NCBI GenBank assembly: GCA_012064415.1
Contig: SSNU01000272.1
Coordinates: 124,001 to 188,000 of the forward strand
Reading direction: 5' to 3'
From: Gyrodactylus bullatarudis
Lineage: Eukaryota > Platyhelminthes > Monogenea > Gyrodactylidea > Gyrodactylidae
Length of the DNA stretch: 64,000 nucleotides
In this document: positions 37,247-48,112 of the stretch, piece after piece
Layout of the letters: each line of letters starts with the position of its first letter
Position numbering within the stretch: position 1 is the first letter of the stretch
Position numbers and translations under genes: made by a program
The notes under the pieces: generated by a model
What the model was told of the DNA's origin: nothing
Databases searched by the model: none
What the model saw: the letters and a program-made list of their open reading frames with translations, nothing else

Positions 37247-37486
37247 TTAGCAACAGTAACAGCAGCAACAAGACTGCCTAGAACATTTGCACTCCATGAG
37301 TCCGACGAGAAAGGCCAAAATGATTAATCCAAGATTCTTCAGCTTGAAGACATCTTCTAATCCCATTTCGCCGAGATCATCAGAAGTACTCACACCTGTA
37401 CTTTCATCGTCATCATTGCTGTTTTTCTTTTTGTCTTTGCTCTTCTTCTTATCTTTCCCTTTTTCATCTTCACTATCTGACATCAC
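37247..37486 (-). CDS. Small membrane protein, charged head and CC-rich tail (family A member)
   Basis: 79 aa, one exon. Head residues 1-45 are Lys/Asp/Ser-rich (KGKDKKKSKDKKKNSNDDDE). The hydrophobic core VFKLKNLGLIILAFLVGLM has the same spacing as in the members at 20754, 35624 and 50118. The tail ECKCSRQSCCCCYCC ends the protein. An ATATATA element lies about 35 bp upstream. The plus-strand frame here is only the complement of the Lys/Asp repeat. Function unknown; the membrane location is inferred. Confidence 0.75.
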   Translation of the reverse strand: MMSDSEDEKGKDKKKSKDKKKNSNDDDESTGVSTSDDLGEMGLEDVFKLKNLGLIILAFLVGLMECKCSRQSCCCCYCC

Positions 37487-37668
37487 TTGTGTATTTTTAA
37501 ACTTTATTTTCTTTGATCATATATATACACTTGTTCTTGTTTTTTTATTTATTTTGAGTTCACCAAAGAAGGAATATAAATTCGTATTTAAACTGATCAG
37601 GTGATTATTTATTTTATTCTCTTAACAATACATATTTAAAAATACACTAACTGAACTACTCATTATTT

Positions 37669-38069
37669 GGTAGTTAATATGAAGATGGAATTTGCTCGAG
37701 ATTTTTCGGAATATAGATAATAAGACCGAAAATTTTTGTTGATTACATAGTGATAGTGTGATCTAAAGTTGATTTTTAGGATATGAAAATCGAATTTTGA
37801 AATTTCGATCATTTTTACTGCTTGAAAATGGTGGTTTCCTTGTCTCATTGTAACTTAACTTTGTAATCAACCAAATTTTTAACTTGAAGTTCAAAAAATT
37901 GGGAAATAATGACATAATTTTCTCAAAAATTGATGCTCTCAATTTTTTTTCTGTTGAACGAGTGTCTCAAGATCGAGATTCCAAAAAATCTTAATTAAAT
38001 TCGATTTCCTGGGGAAAAATTAAGAATTATGTAGTAATCATAAATTCCCATCTTCTTATTAACTAGGTG
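37669..38069. repeat. Foldback element family A, short copy
   Basis: TAGTTAATATGAAGATGGAA at the left matches CCCATCTTCTTATTAACTAG at the right in inverse orientation. It lies between two small membrane-protein genes. Confidence 0.7.
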
Positions 38070-38211
38070 TAGTTGTAATTTACAACTTGTAACTTATGAC
38101 AAGATTTTCTTATTTTTATTTTGTTTTCAGATTGATAATCATACAATCGTAAATGCGTGTACATAAACTTCTATTTACAATTGGAGAAACAAACTTTTCC
38201 ATGCCGCAGCG

Positions 38212-38220
38212 TATATAAAG
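38212..38220 (+). promoter_or_regulatory. TATA box before the 38.3 kb small gene
   Basis: TATATAAAG, 53 bp before the ATG at 38273. No equally clear box lies between 38446 and 38544, so the next gene could share this promoter. Confidence 0.5.
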
Positions 38221-38272
38221 GAGAAGGATTGAGAAAAAATGGTTATTTTTAAATCAAACTTGACAACTAATT

Positions 38273-38446
38273 ATGGGTAATTATTTTGATAAATTCTGCG
38301 ATGAAACGATTGATCCACCTACTGAAGGCGAAGACAAGGATATTCGTCTTAAACGTGGTCTCTTTTATCTACAATATATTCTCCTGTTCCTATTGTACTA
38401 CAAGACTTCTAAAGTTTGCGATAAACTCTCTTATATGCGGTGTTGA
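38273..38446 (+). CDS. Small membrane protein (family B member), 57 aa
   Basis: Starts MGNYFDKFCDETIDPP; Gly2 makes N-myristoylation conceivable. A short acidic head (EGEDKD) and basic RLKRG precede the hydrophobic FYLQYILLFLLYYKTSKVCD, ending DKLSYMRC. The YYK-x3-C and final Cys resemble the proteins encoded at 44688 and 46184. There is a good TATA box upstream. It lies 97 bp before the next family gene on the same strand. Confidence 0.65.
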   Translation: MGNYFDKFCDETIDPPTEGEDKDIRLKRGLFYLQYILLFLLYYKTSKVCDKLSYMRC

Positions 38447-38543
38447 GAATATCCTTTAGAATAGACGAAATAACCTTAATAAACAAGTGAATAAACAGTT
38501 GATCAAGAGGATTTCAACAAAAATAAAAGCCAGTTAGTAACCA

Positions 38544-38774
38544 ATGTCAGACGAAAAAGAGAATAAAAATAATAAAGAGAATAGCAAAAATATTATTGGA
38601 GTTGCTGTTAGAAGTTTTCTCCTCTTAGCACTTGCCTACAAGGCATTTTGTATTGATTGTCTCTTGGAGAGTATTCAAAAGGGATGTTGTTGTAACTGCT
38701 CAAATGACTGTTGTTGTTGTGGCTGTGGAGGTGGATGTGCTTGTTGTGACTGTGGATGTCGATGTTGTTGCTAA
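38544..38774 (+). CDS. Small membrane protein with extreme Cys tail
   Basis: 76 aa. Head MSDEKENKNNKENSKN, hydrophobic segment IIGVAVRSFLLLALAYKAF, then CIDCLLESIQKGCC and a tail in which about half of the last 30 residues are Cys, separated by Gly, Asn and Asp. It shares the head/membrane/Cys-tail plan of the neighbouring genes. The tail resembles metal-binding or disulfide-rich low-complexity proteins, but no metallothionein signature is claimed. Same strand as, and 97 bp from, the 38,273 gene. Confidence 0.75.
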   Translation: MSDEKENKNNKENSKNIIGVAVRSFLLLALAYKAFCIDCLLESIQKGCCCNCSNDCCCCGCGGGCACCDCGCRCCC

Positions 38775-38954
38775 ACGATTAGAGCAAAATCATGAATTAT
38801 TTTAATAGAATTATTTTAATGATAAATTTCTTTCGAATTCATTATTTTACTATCAAGATATTGAAAAATAGTCCACTAAATGTCTTTCTATTTTGATTAA
38901 CTGTGCACTGTATCTCGAAATTTCACAAAATAGAATGCTTCAGCACTCTTTTAA

Positions 38955-39516
38955 CCCTTGTCCGATTATTGGGGTGTTTTTCACCCCAAGACAGATATTT
39001 ATCCGAATATTTTTCATAAATTTTATCTTGGATACCGGAGGCTTATAATTATTCTTATTTTAGGTTCTTGTTGACAATATGTAGTGTTTATTTTTTCAAT
39101 ATCTTTTTCTGTTGCTGAGATACAAGGATTGAAATTCTCTAGTCCGTTGCCACTAGCATGGGGTATAAACCACCCCATATGGCATTTTCGGTTTTTTGTT
39201 TTCACTAAAAGATATTACTTCATTTTTTATCTTTGCAATGAACAGTGACGACGTATTTTGTTATCTCCCTCCAATTCCGGATTTATCAAGCAACGAATCT
39301 TCGGTTGAAACAGACAGTGATTCCGAAGAGGACATGGTAATATCTGATCTCAGTAAAGAAGAAGAAGACCCAGACGTTTCAATATCTCTGCCAAATCATG
39401 AAGTTCTTCTATCCAAATGCTCCTCATACACCTATACACATATGCCTAGTATCAAAAGAAAAACTACCTCAGAAAGAATATGTAAATTCACACCTGGGTT
39501 GACAGTGTATTCCAAA
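38955..39516 (+). mobile_element. piggyBac-like element, 5' end and start of transposase
   Basis: TTAA at 38951-38954 is followed by CCCTTGTCCGATTATTGGGG, the TTAA/CCCT arrangement of piggyBac elements. A plus-strand ORF starts at 39238 (MNSDDVFCYLPPIPDLSS), with an acidic N-terminus (DSDSEEDMVISD, then KEEEDPDVS) like those of piggyBac transposases. It runs into the assembly gap. A hairpin GGGGTGTTTTTCACCCC follows the terminus. The catalytic domain is hidden or absent, so activity cannot be judged. Confidence 0.65.
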
Positions 39517-40252
39517 ANNNNNNNNNNNNNNNNNNNNNNNNNNNNNNNNNNNNNNNNNNNNNNNNNNNNNNNNNNNNNNNNNNNNNNNNNNNNNNNNNNN
39601 NNNNNNNNNNNNNNNNNNNNNNNNNNNNNNNNNNNNNNNNNNNNNNNNNNNNNNNNNNNNNNNNNNNNNNNNNNNNNNNNNNNNNNNNNNNNNNNNNNNN
39701 NNNNNNNNNNNNNNNNNNNNNNNNNNNNNNNNNNNNNNNNNNNNNNNNNNNNNNNNNNNNNNNNNNNNNNNNNNNNNNNNNNNNNNNNNNNNNNNNNNNN
39801 NNNNNNNNNNNNNNNNNNNNNNNNNNNNNNNNNNNNNNNNNNNNNNNNNNNNNNNNNNNNNNNNNNNNNNNNNNNNNNNNNNNNNNNNNNNNNNNNNNNN
39901 NNNNNNNNNNNNNNNNNNNNNNNNNNNNNNNNNNNNNNNNNNNNNNNNNNNNNNNNNNNNNNNNNNNNNNNNNNNNNNNNNNNNNNNNNNNNNNNNNNNN
40001 NNNNNNNNNNNNNNNNNNNNNNNNNNNNNNNNNNNNNNNNNNNNNNNNNNNNNNNNNNNNNNNNNNNNNNNNNNNNNNNNNNNNNNNNNNNNNNNNNNNN
40101 NNNNNNNNNNNNNNNNNNNNNNNNNNNNNNNNNNNNNNNNNNNNNNNNNNNNNNNNNNNNNNNNNNNNNNNNNNNNNNNNNNNNNNNNNNNNNNNNNNNN
40201 NNNNNNNNNNNNNNNNNNNNNNNNNNNNNNNNNNNNNNNNNNNNNNNNNNNN
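39517..40252. other. Assembly gap (Ns)
   Basis: 736 unresolved bases. The frame appears open across it only because Ns are not stops. The gap is too short for a full piggyBac transposase if its length is real, so the element may be deleted or the gap size may be nominal. Confidence 0.99.
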
Positions 40253-41430
40253 GATATCGTCTAATCTAATTCGTTTTTAGAGACCAAATTTTAAATTTTT
40301 AATAAAATATTTTTTATTGTTATCGTAAGCCTGTATTTTTCAAATCTTCATAACTTCCTTATTTTTGAAGCTATCAGGAAAATTTTTTGACTGTGAGAAA
40401 ACTTATTTCTTGTAGAACAATATAGCAAAAAGAATTTACTGAAAATATTTTAATTTGTAAATCTTATATTCACTTAAAGTTGGTTAAAATTTGAGGGATA
40501 AATAATAAGAAAGGGGGGTCTCATAAGAAACGGTCAATGTGTACACTCAGTATACACTCGGACATTTAGATGTGTCAGTGTATAGACTGACCGTCAGTGT
40601 ATACACTGTACGGAGTGTACACATTGAACGTAACATATACATTATTTTTCTCAACTTGAAAGGGGCAGAGAGGAGAGGGATAGGTTTGTTACATTTTCTA
40701 TAGAGGTAAAATTGTATTAATATTTATTGAATGCAAAATATTCAAAAATGCAAACATTGAGTCAAGGAGAGAGATGCTACTTGGGAATCCTAAGTCAAGG
40801 TTTAAATTACTTGAGGGATCAAAATTTATCGGTATTCTGAGATATATATTATATATATGAGGGAGGTAACTTTATTCACTCATAATTCTATTTTAAAGGA
40901 ACTGTAAATAGTTTAATGGTCACTATTCTGAAAGAGGAACTAATATTCTTTCGAATGAACTGTGACTCATATAGCAGCAATAATTTATTGTGAAGTAATG
41001 TCTAGTTTTATGAAAAAATATGAAAATTTCAACGTTTTTATTGGAAATCTAAGAAAAAAAGAGAAACTATACCCGTACAATTTCAAAATTTTACTATATT
41101 GAAGTAATTTGGTCTTTTTTAGGCGTCAAATGATGGTCATATATCCTAAAGGTTTTTTTAAAGAAATTGCATGTTCGTTATCAGAGTATCCTTAAACCAT
41201 ACATAATTTTCAATCCAAGCGATGTCTTTAATTGGTCTTTGATGGCTAAAAATTTTGCCATTATTGTTTTAATGCAACACTTTGATATCTTAACCTTAAC
41301 TACTCAAAAAGGGGGAATTTTGCATGATTCAAGACCCCAGAACAATAATTATGGATTTCTTATAATTTCAACAACAATAAATTGGCTCCTTGACTAATTC
41401 TTATGAGCTTAATTCTTGAATTAATTTATA
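40253..41430. other. Intergenic with a ~100-bp hairpin and a shared repeat
   Basis: At 40,529-40,630, GTCAATGTGTACACTC pairs with GAGTGTACACATTGAA, with internal GTATACACT repeats. About 40,637-40,713 (CTTGAAAGGGGCAGAGAGGA) recurs inverted at 45,510-45,585. No gene is supported. Confidence 0.5.
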
Positions 41431-41468
41431 TTTATAAATTATAATTAAACTTGAATGAATATTTTTTA

Positions 41469-41684
41469 TTAGAAACATCTTCTCTTGCAGCATCTTTTCC
41501 GGCCAAAGCAGTATGAATTCCAACAAGGATAATGACGCACAAAATATCTGTAAGCAATAAGAATAAGGAAGAAGCAAATGAATGTCTTGAGTTTTTGCTG
41601 CAACTTTTTATCAGCTTCATCTTGTTTTTCTTTTGCCGTCTTCTTTTGTGTTTTATCTTCCTTATTTTCTTCAGTTGTTGTCAT
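41469..41684 (-). CDS. Small membrane protein, charged head, basic Cys tail
   Basis: 71 aa. Head MTTTEENKEDKTQKKTAKEK, predominantly charged; hydrophobic FICFFLILIAYRYF; tail ending CFGRKRCCKRRCF. The FGRKR-Cys tail matches that of the 20754 protein. A second frame overlaps it to 41432 and would be reached only with a doubtful splice. An acceptor-like TTTCTAG lies about 20 bp before the ATG. Function unknown. Confidence 0.65.
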   Translation of the reverse strand: MTTTEENKEDKTQKKTAKEKQDEADKKLQQKLKTFICFFLILIAYRYFVRHYPCWNSYCFGRKRCCKRRCF

Positions 41685-41699
41685 GACATTGGTAGGTAA

Positions 41700-42150
41700 T
41701 CCTCTAGAAAAAAATCAAACTTTCTTTTAATGTAGTTTAATCGTATTAGGTTAAAAGGTTAGCATGCAGTATTGAGTTGAAGCTTATTTCGATTTCACAT
41801 CCTACCTATTTGTAACATCGGATATAAAAAAACACTTGACTTTTTATGCAACTTTTTTGATAAAGTCTCCCATTACTCAAAGCGACAGTGTGTGTAAAAA
41901 CATGCACCCAACTCACAGGATTTATAGACTTTCCTTTAAAAATCCGCAATAATTTAAAGATGAGCTCAAATTGAGGAGAATAAATAGCTCAGGGCAAAAT
42001 AAAAACACAAATTTCCTCCTTCTAAGAAATCTAAAATTAAATTTATATTGAATATTTTGACCGTTGATTCAAATTTAAAACTACATTTTCTTTTTCTCGA
42101 TAGTAGTCGAATGAAGGAAATTAAATGTTTGATATATTTTTATTATTTTT
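41700..42150. other. Intergenic, nothing recognised
   Basis: No ORF with support and no repeat arm seen. Confidence 0.35.
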
Positions 42151-42159
42151 TTGAATGTA

Positions 42160-42323
42160 AATCCCTGAATCAACGATCAGCAACAAGATCCACAACCGCA
42201 TTTTCTAAAGTTGGAGTAAATGAACCACATGAGAATTATAAGCGAGATTATTTTCCTCTCAGTACTCCATTTCTTGACTTGATCCATGAGCTAAATTCTA
42301 CAAAGTGTAAGTCTAATGAATAA
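42160..42323 (+). mobile_element. hAT-type transposase fragment
   Basis: The frame encodes NYKRDYFPLSTPFLDLIHEL, which resembles the segment YYRxxIFxPFLDxxxxEL common in hAT transposases of the ZMYM/THAP-related group. Only about 50 residues remain, with no start of its own. Judged a fossil. Confidence 0.45.
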
Positions 42324-42329
42324 TATGTG

Positions 42330-44680
42330 TTCTGATCCTCAAGTAATCGAATGTTTACTTTATTCCAAAATAAGGTTATTGCGTATTTCTGCAAATGAAA
42401 CCATAATCCAACACGGTCCCAAAATAATGTCATAAGACTCGAGTCCAGCTAATTCTTTAATTAAAAAAAATTCCACCAATGAAATTATGGTTTATTTGGC
42501 AAGTATATCTAAAATTCATATATAATTTGATAAACGAATTCGCTGAAAATTCATTAATGCATGAAACTTGATTGATCTACTTGCATACCATATAACTAAA
42601 TGCTCCAATTCCCTGATGACATGTTTTCCAGATGTTGGAGGCAATACTTGTTGATTAATTTTCTCTTATCTCATAGTTTACATTTAGAATGTTAGTAGAT
42701 TACTATCTTATTTTGGTCAAGAACAAGACATATTTTTCATGAAATATCTTTGACTGTTTAATGATTACAAAGAAGGACATTTACGAAAGATTAAAAAAGT
42801 TATCAAATCGATCCCGATAAATTATAACTATGGGACCATTACTAAGTTAATAATATTAGCAGTTTATTCTTGTTTTATAGCTTATTTTATGATGCAATTT
42901 GAGTCTACCATCTTTTAGTAGAAACTAAAATAAATCGAATTTTATGTCCGATTAAACTTTTCTCTTTGTAAAAAGTTTGGAATTTAAACATTTCGTATAG
43001 ACTATCTACATTGGGTTCGGGTAAATCAATGCACGATAGAATTTAGTACCCAGATGACACTTGGCATAATTTTTTTGGAAGGAAAAAAATCATTCTATAT
43101 GGCAATGCCCATTTTTTCCTATAACCTCGTACAAACATCATGGAAAAACAAATTTTACCATCGCACTCCACTTCATAGTAACTCAGATTAAGAAATATCC
43201 CAAAAATTTCCGAATCGCTACAATTCTACTTCAAAAAATAAGATCAGAATCGTTTTATTGTAAAAATCCTACATATTTGTAATCAAATAACAAGTCTCTT
43301 CTAAATTTTATAATTTCTAAGTAGACTATATTGCTGGTAGGTGGACATCATTAATCCTTGATCTATTATCATCATCAAGGCTTCAAGAACGATAAATTGG
43401 TGCGGAGAAGATCTGAGGTACTATTAGAGATGATTCTTTTGAAGTAGAAGATATCATATCTCTTTTAGACATACTATTAAATTCAAATTTAAATTATAAT
43501 TATGTAAGATTATTGGAAATTAATACTGTTTTTTAATAATTTGGATACAAGTAATTCTTCTGATTATAACGTTGTTCGCTTGTTATCTAACTATGTTGTC
43601 TTACACTGTATTTGTCTATAAAAAGAAAAGAAAGAGAAGGGTGTAAGGATGTTTTAGACAGATCCGAATCAGAACTATCTGAAGAGATTATGAGATCCCT
43701 GCTTTTAAAATAAAACAGTTTGTCCAAGATATTCAGGTTTTAAGCTGCTTTGCAGTAAGAATTCAAGATTTTCATGGAACTAATAGAAAAGTCGGTACGA
43801 AAATGAATTAGACTACTTACTTAGTCTAATATAGTTGTAGAATCTGACACTTGATTCAGCTTCGAAAACGACCGAAACCATGAAAAAGTTTAGAGTTTCT
43901 TCTTAAACTATAAGGAAAATTCTTGAAAGTAAGACCCTGGGCATAGAGAAGAAAAAGACCTAATTCCAATTATTCATTCATTACAGTTTTATTATTCTTA
44001 GGGGCTATGTGCCTTGTCAAATTTATAATTTAGATAAATCTGCCTTGTTCTTTTATTCATAATGAATCGGAAGATTTTAACTAAGAGAAATCTGACTACC
44101 CATGGATATAAACAAGGATAGAGTGACCTTATTATTCTGTACAAATGCAGTTGGCGACAAAAGACCTCATTATGAACAATGTCAACGCTCGAAATACTAA
44201 TGTTGGATCACAGTAAATAATAAGACAGAAGGAAGAGGAGGTTTCTCAGTGTGACATTGATTGACAGATGAGTCATGACGTAATGTAGTCGAAAAATCTT
44301 ATTTTAACCTTTGACTTAAAACACCAGAGGGGAGGGGTTCCAGCATTCTGTCTATCTGTTTTGGTTAGATAAAGATTTGAGGATGATATTTTTCAATATC
44401 GATTTTTTTGGTTCAGATTTTGTTTCTCAAACTATTCTGGCAAATCTTAAGATTATAGTTTGATTTTTCTAAGGAATGCATAAAATTTTATGCTCTTTCG
44501 AATGGTGTAAGTCTCTTTATGTAAAATGTTGAAATAACAGAGTTATTTTATCTTTGTTATTATTCATCTTAGACAATTTTTTGTTAATGCATTGCAAAGA
44601 GGAGAAAATTCTCTTTCGAATGATATATAATGAGCAAAACCTAATTAAAGTATATTAATTTTAAGAAGGTTTAAAAATCT
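42330..44680. other. Intergenic with decayed Penelope-related patches
   Basis: Segments near 43,030, 43,562-43,650 and 43,720-43,800 resemble 12,455, 11,194-11,280 and 12,640-12,780 respectively, but in a different order. They are therefore rearranged copies of the repeat linked to the Penelope-like element. No gene is supported. Confidence 0.45.
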
Positions 44681-44687
44681 CGAGTCA

Positions 44688-44951
44688 TCATGTGTGAAAT
44701 TGACTGTATAACCAAACAAGATAACAACATTGATTATTTATTCTACGAAATTTACACATAATTGAGATGTATTGCTTAAATGTGTAGTACATGAGAAATA
44801 ATTGAAAGAGGCAAATCAAACGATAATAGTTGTTACCTTTTTCCTTGTTCTCATCGTTATTGTTTCCAGTATTGTCATTGGTGTTATCGTTGTTTTCATT
44901 GCCAGCATTGTCATCAGTGTTGTCGGGAGGAGTCTCATTCTCTTCTGTCAT
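44688..44951 (-). CDS. Small Asn/Asp/Glu-rich membrane protein (family B member)
   Basis: 87 aa from the Met at 44951 (an upstream in-frame Met at 44963 would add four). The head is a degenerate repeat of NDNTGNNND type. The hydrophobic segment YYRLICLFQLFLMYYTF is followed by KQYISIMCKFRRINNQCC, which aligns in length and Cys positions with the 46184 protein's end, and a short extra tail. GTAACAAC after KEKG is a possible donor, but reading through gives the family match. Function unknown. Confidence 0.6.
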   Translation of the reverse strand: MTEENETPPDNTDDNAGNENNDNTNDNTGNNNDENKEKGNNYYRLICLFQLFLMYYTFKQYISIMCKFRRINNQCCYLVWLYSQFHT

Positions 44952-45079
44952 TCCTGCTCTCACTTAAGAAGAACAAACTAGTTAAAGATTATAATTATGT
45001 TTAGTTGAATATCATTTAATAGATATTGCATAATAAACTTTTAACAAAAGCTATAGTTGACAGATGAGAATGTACCAGT

Positions 45080-45293
45080 TTTACAGTAAAAATATTTCTA
45101 TTGAAACATCTTATTTTTATTGAAACACGAATATTTACCCCCTAATTAAGTATTATTTATCTCGACCAATCAGAATGCAGCAAGGGATTTCTATACATTT
45201 AGATAGGAAAAAAGTGAGCTTTTGTTAAAATGTGAAAATTCACTGTGTTTCAATAAAAATAAGATGTTTCAATAGATATATTTTTACTGTAAC
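45080..45293. repeat. Foldback element, ~49-bp arms
   Basis: Left arm with ATTGAAACATCTTATTTTTA and right arm with TAAAAATAAGATGTTTCAAT are reverse complements, spaced by about 116 bp. It lies upstream of the 44.9 kb small gene. Confidence 0.8.
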
Positions 45294-46180
45294 AAAACAA
45301 ACTCAATAATTTTCTACGTAAAGTCAGGAACCCAAATGATTATCTAGCCCCATTATGAAATGCAATAAGTTTTTGAGCTAAAAATTTGAGCTCAAACGTT
45401 TCAAATTTGGTGTATATTAAAAGTTGAAAAAATATATCTGAATGGCTTTACTTTAGGTAGGTCTTTTTCCATTTAATCATGGCTCATATAAAAAATTCAC
45501 AGTTGTACCTCTATAAAAAATGTAACAAACCTATTATCCCTCTCCTCTCTGCCTCTTTTAAGTTGAGAAACTTAATGTATAAGGTAAGTTTACAAGTGTC
45601 AAACTTTCCAAAAAATAAATTTAAATTCGAATTCTTGACAGACTAGCAGCTAATTTCACTATGGATTTCATATGGATATAGTTGTAATTACCAGTGACCA
45701 CACTTTGTTAGTAGGATTAAAAGTTATTTTTCAGAATCACCAATCAACAAATAGACCAATTATGATAATTGAATTAACACTGTTAAATTTTTGAAATGAC
45801 CATCAAATTGATCTGATCTTGGATCCCTCTAATTTTTTTTAATTTTCAAACAGTAAAAATGGTCAAAAATAAGAAGAAGACTTTAGCGCAATAATGGAGT
45901 GTTTCTTAAATTTCAACAATTATTTTTGTTTTCCTTGTCTATTGATGATCCGAGAAAATAACTTTTAATCCCAACAAAAATTTTCACCTCAAAGTTTAAA
46001 AATTGGAAAAATCATGCCAATTCGAAATTTGAAATGTTTTCCAATGTTTTCCGAAAATAATATTTTTCGGTTTCCAAAAAAGTCTTCCGAAATTTTATTA
46101 AGCCAAATTTACCGAGAATAGCTTTACAAGATTGACGAGATGAGTGTGCTCAATTTTGGTTTGTAATTAAAAAATCAAGA
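45294..46180. other. Intergenic with repeat remnants
   Basis: 45,510-45,585 is the inverted copy of 40,637-40,713. About 45,640-46,125 is a diverged foldback family A copy (terminal words AGCAGCTAATTTCAC and GAATAGCTTTAC). No gene seen. Confidence 0.4.
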
Positions 46181-46183
46181 TTC

Positions 46184-46366
46184 TTAGCAACACTTTATTG
46201 TCAGCATTTCAACTTTTGAGCAAATATCCATGTATTTGAATAAGATAAAAATCATGAGAAAGAAGTCAATTCCACAGAATATTTGGAAAATATTATAGGC
46301 ATTCTCTTTGCTTTCCGGTTCCTTCTGCTCTTCTTCTTTTTCCTCAGAATCATTTTCAGATGACAT
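46184..46366 (-). CDS. Small acidic membrane protein ending in KCC (family B member)
   Basis: 60 aa, one exon. The first 22 residues are Ser/Glu (SSENDSEEKEEEQKEPESKE), then a hydrophobic IFQIFCGIDFFLMIFILF and KYMDICSKVEMLTIKCC. From FLM onward, 25 residues align without gaps to the 44688 protein. A TTTATAAAA element sits about 45 bp upstream. No family recognised. Confidence 0.7.
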   Translation of the reverse strand: MSSENDSEEKEEEQKEPESKENAYNIFQIFCGIDFFLMIFILFKYMDICSKVEMLTIKCC

Positions 46367-46369
46367 TTG

Positions 46370-47205
46370 AATTTTTCTTACAGTGAACTTGATTCAAATT
46401 GTAGCTGTAGTTTATAAAATACGTAAAAAGAAAAGGTTAATAAATTACATTTTCACAAAAACAGGTTAAAATTATCAGTCTTTTAGAGGATGATTGTCCT
46501 TACACATCTTCTTCTACAATTACACTATGAATACTAGGAGTAGATTTTTCAAATCTCCAATTTTCAACCTTGGTCAGAGTCCAATTTAGTTTGTTGAAAT
46601 GATTCTAATGATGCATAAAACATAATACAAATTTATCGCAGTTTCATGAACAAGGGTGGCCAATGAGTTTCGCAACTGACTGTATCTATCTGTAGATCTT
46701 ATATTTACTTGTGACACAACAGAGGTAAAATTTTTACTTTTATCAGAATATTTATCCACAAAAGGTCTTGCTTTCTTTTTGTATGTATCATTGCAATTAT
46801 TTTTGTAATAAAAATATAAAAAAAAACAAGAACCTAAAAATCCTCACAATAACAAAGCTCACTTGGAAGTAGTCAGTTCTTGGATATTGAACGGCTAAAA
46901 ATAAAACTTCGGCTCTTTTATGACGCTACTTTGGAAATAATTTTTTTCAAATGTATGTTTAGTATCAGATTGGTATGAGCTCATAACTGTCGTAATCTCC
47001 AAGAAGTCGTTAGAATATCGAGTTTTTATTCATCTTTCTAATAAGCTAATTTTCAGATTTTTTCATGAAGTATTTCAGACAAAAGGATTAAAAATTTCGC
47101 TGAGGAGTAGCTATTAACTAGCATATTAAGTTTGAATAAATCTTTTATTAAAGGTCTTTAGTCACTTTTACGATTTTAATAGAAAGCTACTTGTTTTTTA
47201 TACCC
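46370..47205. other. Intergenic, nothing recognised
   Basis: No ORF or repeat arm is supported. Confidence 0.35.
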
Positions 47206-47210
47206 GTGAT

Positions 47211-48112
47211 CTATTTTTCTTTCAAGATCCATATTCCAACCCACCAGAAATATTTTTAAATTTCTGAGGGAAATCAGGATTTTTATTCAAAATTGATTTC
47301 ACTAATCAGAATTCAATGAGAAACTCATTTTGAGGATTAAGAAATCAAGAGAATATTTAGTAATAAAGCTTGTATTTCGCCGGATCTCTTCAGACTGTTA
47401 CACCTATATATATAGTAAAATTTTAACAAATAAATGTTCTTTGGCTTCCTCTGATTGGTTGGATCAATATTATGCACTAACGAAGGGGAAGGAGGGGATC
47501 ACATTGCTAATCTCCTGGGTCTTTACGTAACTGTCCATCAATGGTCGACTATTAAACTTTTACGTTTTCTACCTTTTTTCTTTATAACAGGGCCATTATT
47601 AAGCAATCTAGTGATTTTTTAAATTTTCTTTTTCTGTGTGAATCGCTTTTTTCCTTCGATACCCAATTGTGTTGCCAATTCTTTCTGATTTTTTCAACGT
47701 TTTGATGTAAGGGCTTCAGCTTTGCACAAGATTTGTTTTCTAACTGCTCGAGAAACACATGAATCGACTTGGTACAAGATACTGAAATTGCTCACATCAG
47801 CAGTGTGATTTGTATTGCGAAGGTGCTCTTGGACCGCTGACCCAACGTTGCCTACTCGCAGATGTTCCTTGATTCTTACTTTCACTGGTCTAACAGTTTT
47901 TCCTACATACATTGAGCCGCAAGAACATTTGAACAGGTATATAACTCCTTTTCTTTCCAACCATGGAATCGGGTCTTTGTTCAGGTCAAACTTAGTTGTT
48001 TTGGGAAGAATGCTGAGTTTATTTTTCTTTCAAGATCCATATTCCAACCCACCAGAAATACTTTTAAATTTCTGAGGGAAATCAGGATTTTTATTCAAAA
48101 TTGATTTCACCA
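47211..48112 (-). mobile_element. Penelope-like element fragment: GIY-YIG domain flanked by direct repeats
   Basis: On the minus strand, about 48,020-47,694 encodes a GIY-YIG endonuclease: KGVIYLFKCSCGSMYVGKT, then VRIKEHL and HLRNTNHTADVSNF. Nearly identical 94-bp direct repeats (47,211-47,303 and 48,019-48,112, containing TTTCTTTCAAGATCCATATT) bracket it. Penelope-like elements are known to carry terminal direct repeats through partial tandem arrangement, which fits. The RT part is missing. This lineage differs from the one at 12.8-15.3 kb. Confidence 0.8.

Noticed and set aside
39196..40269. 357-codon plus-strand frame
   Set aside because: About 245 codons fall in the N gap; only the part from 39238 to the gap is real sequence, and I assign it to the piggyBac-like element.
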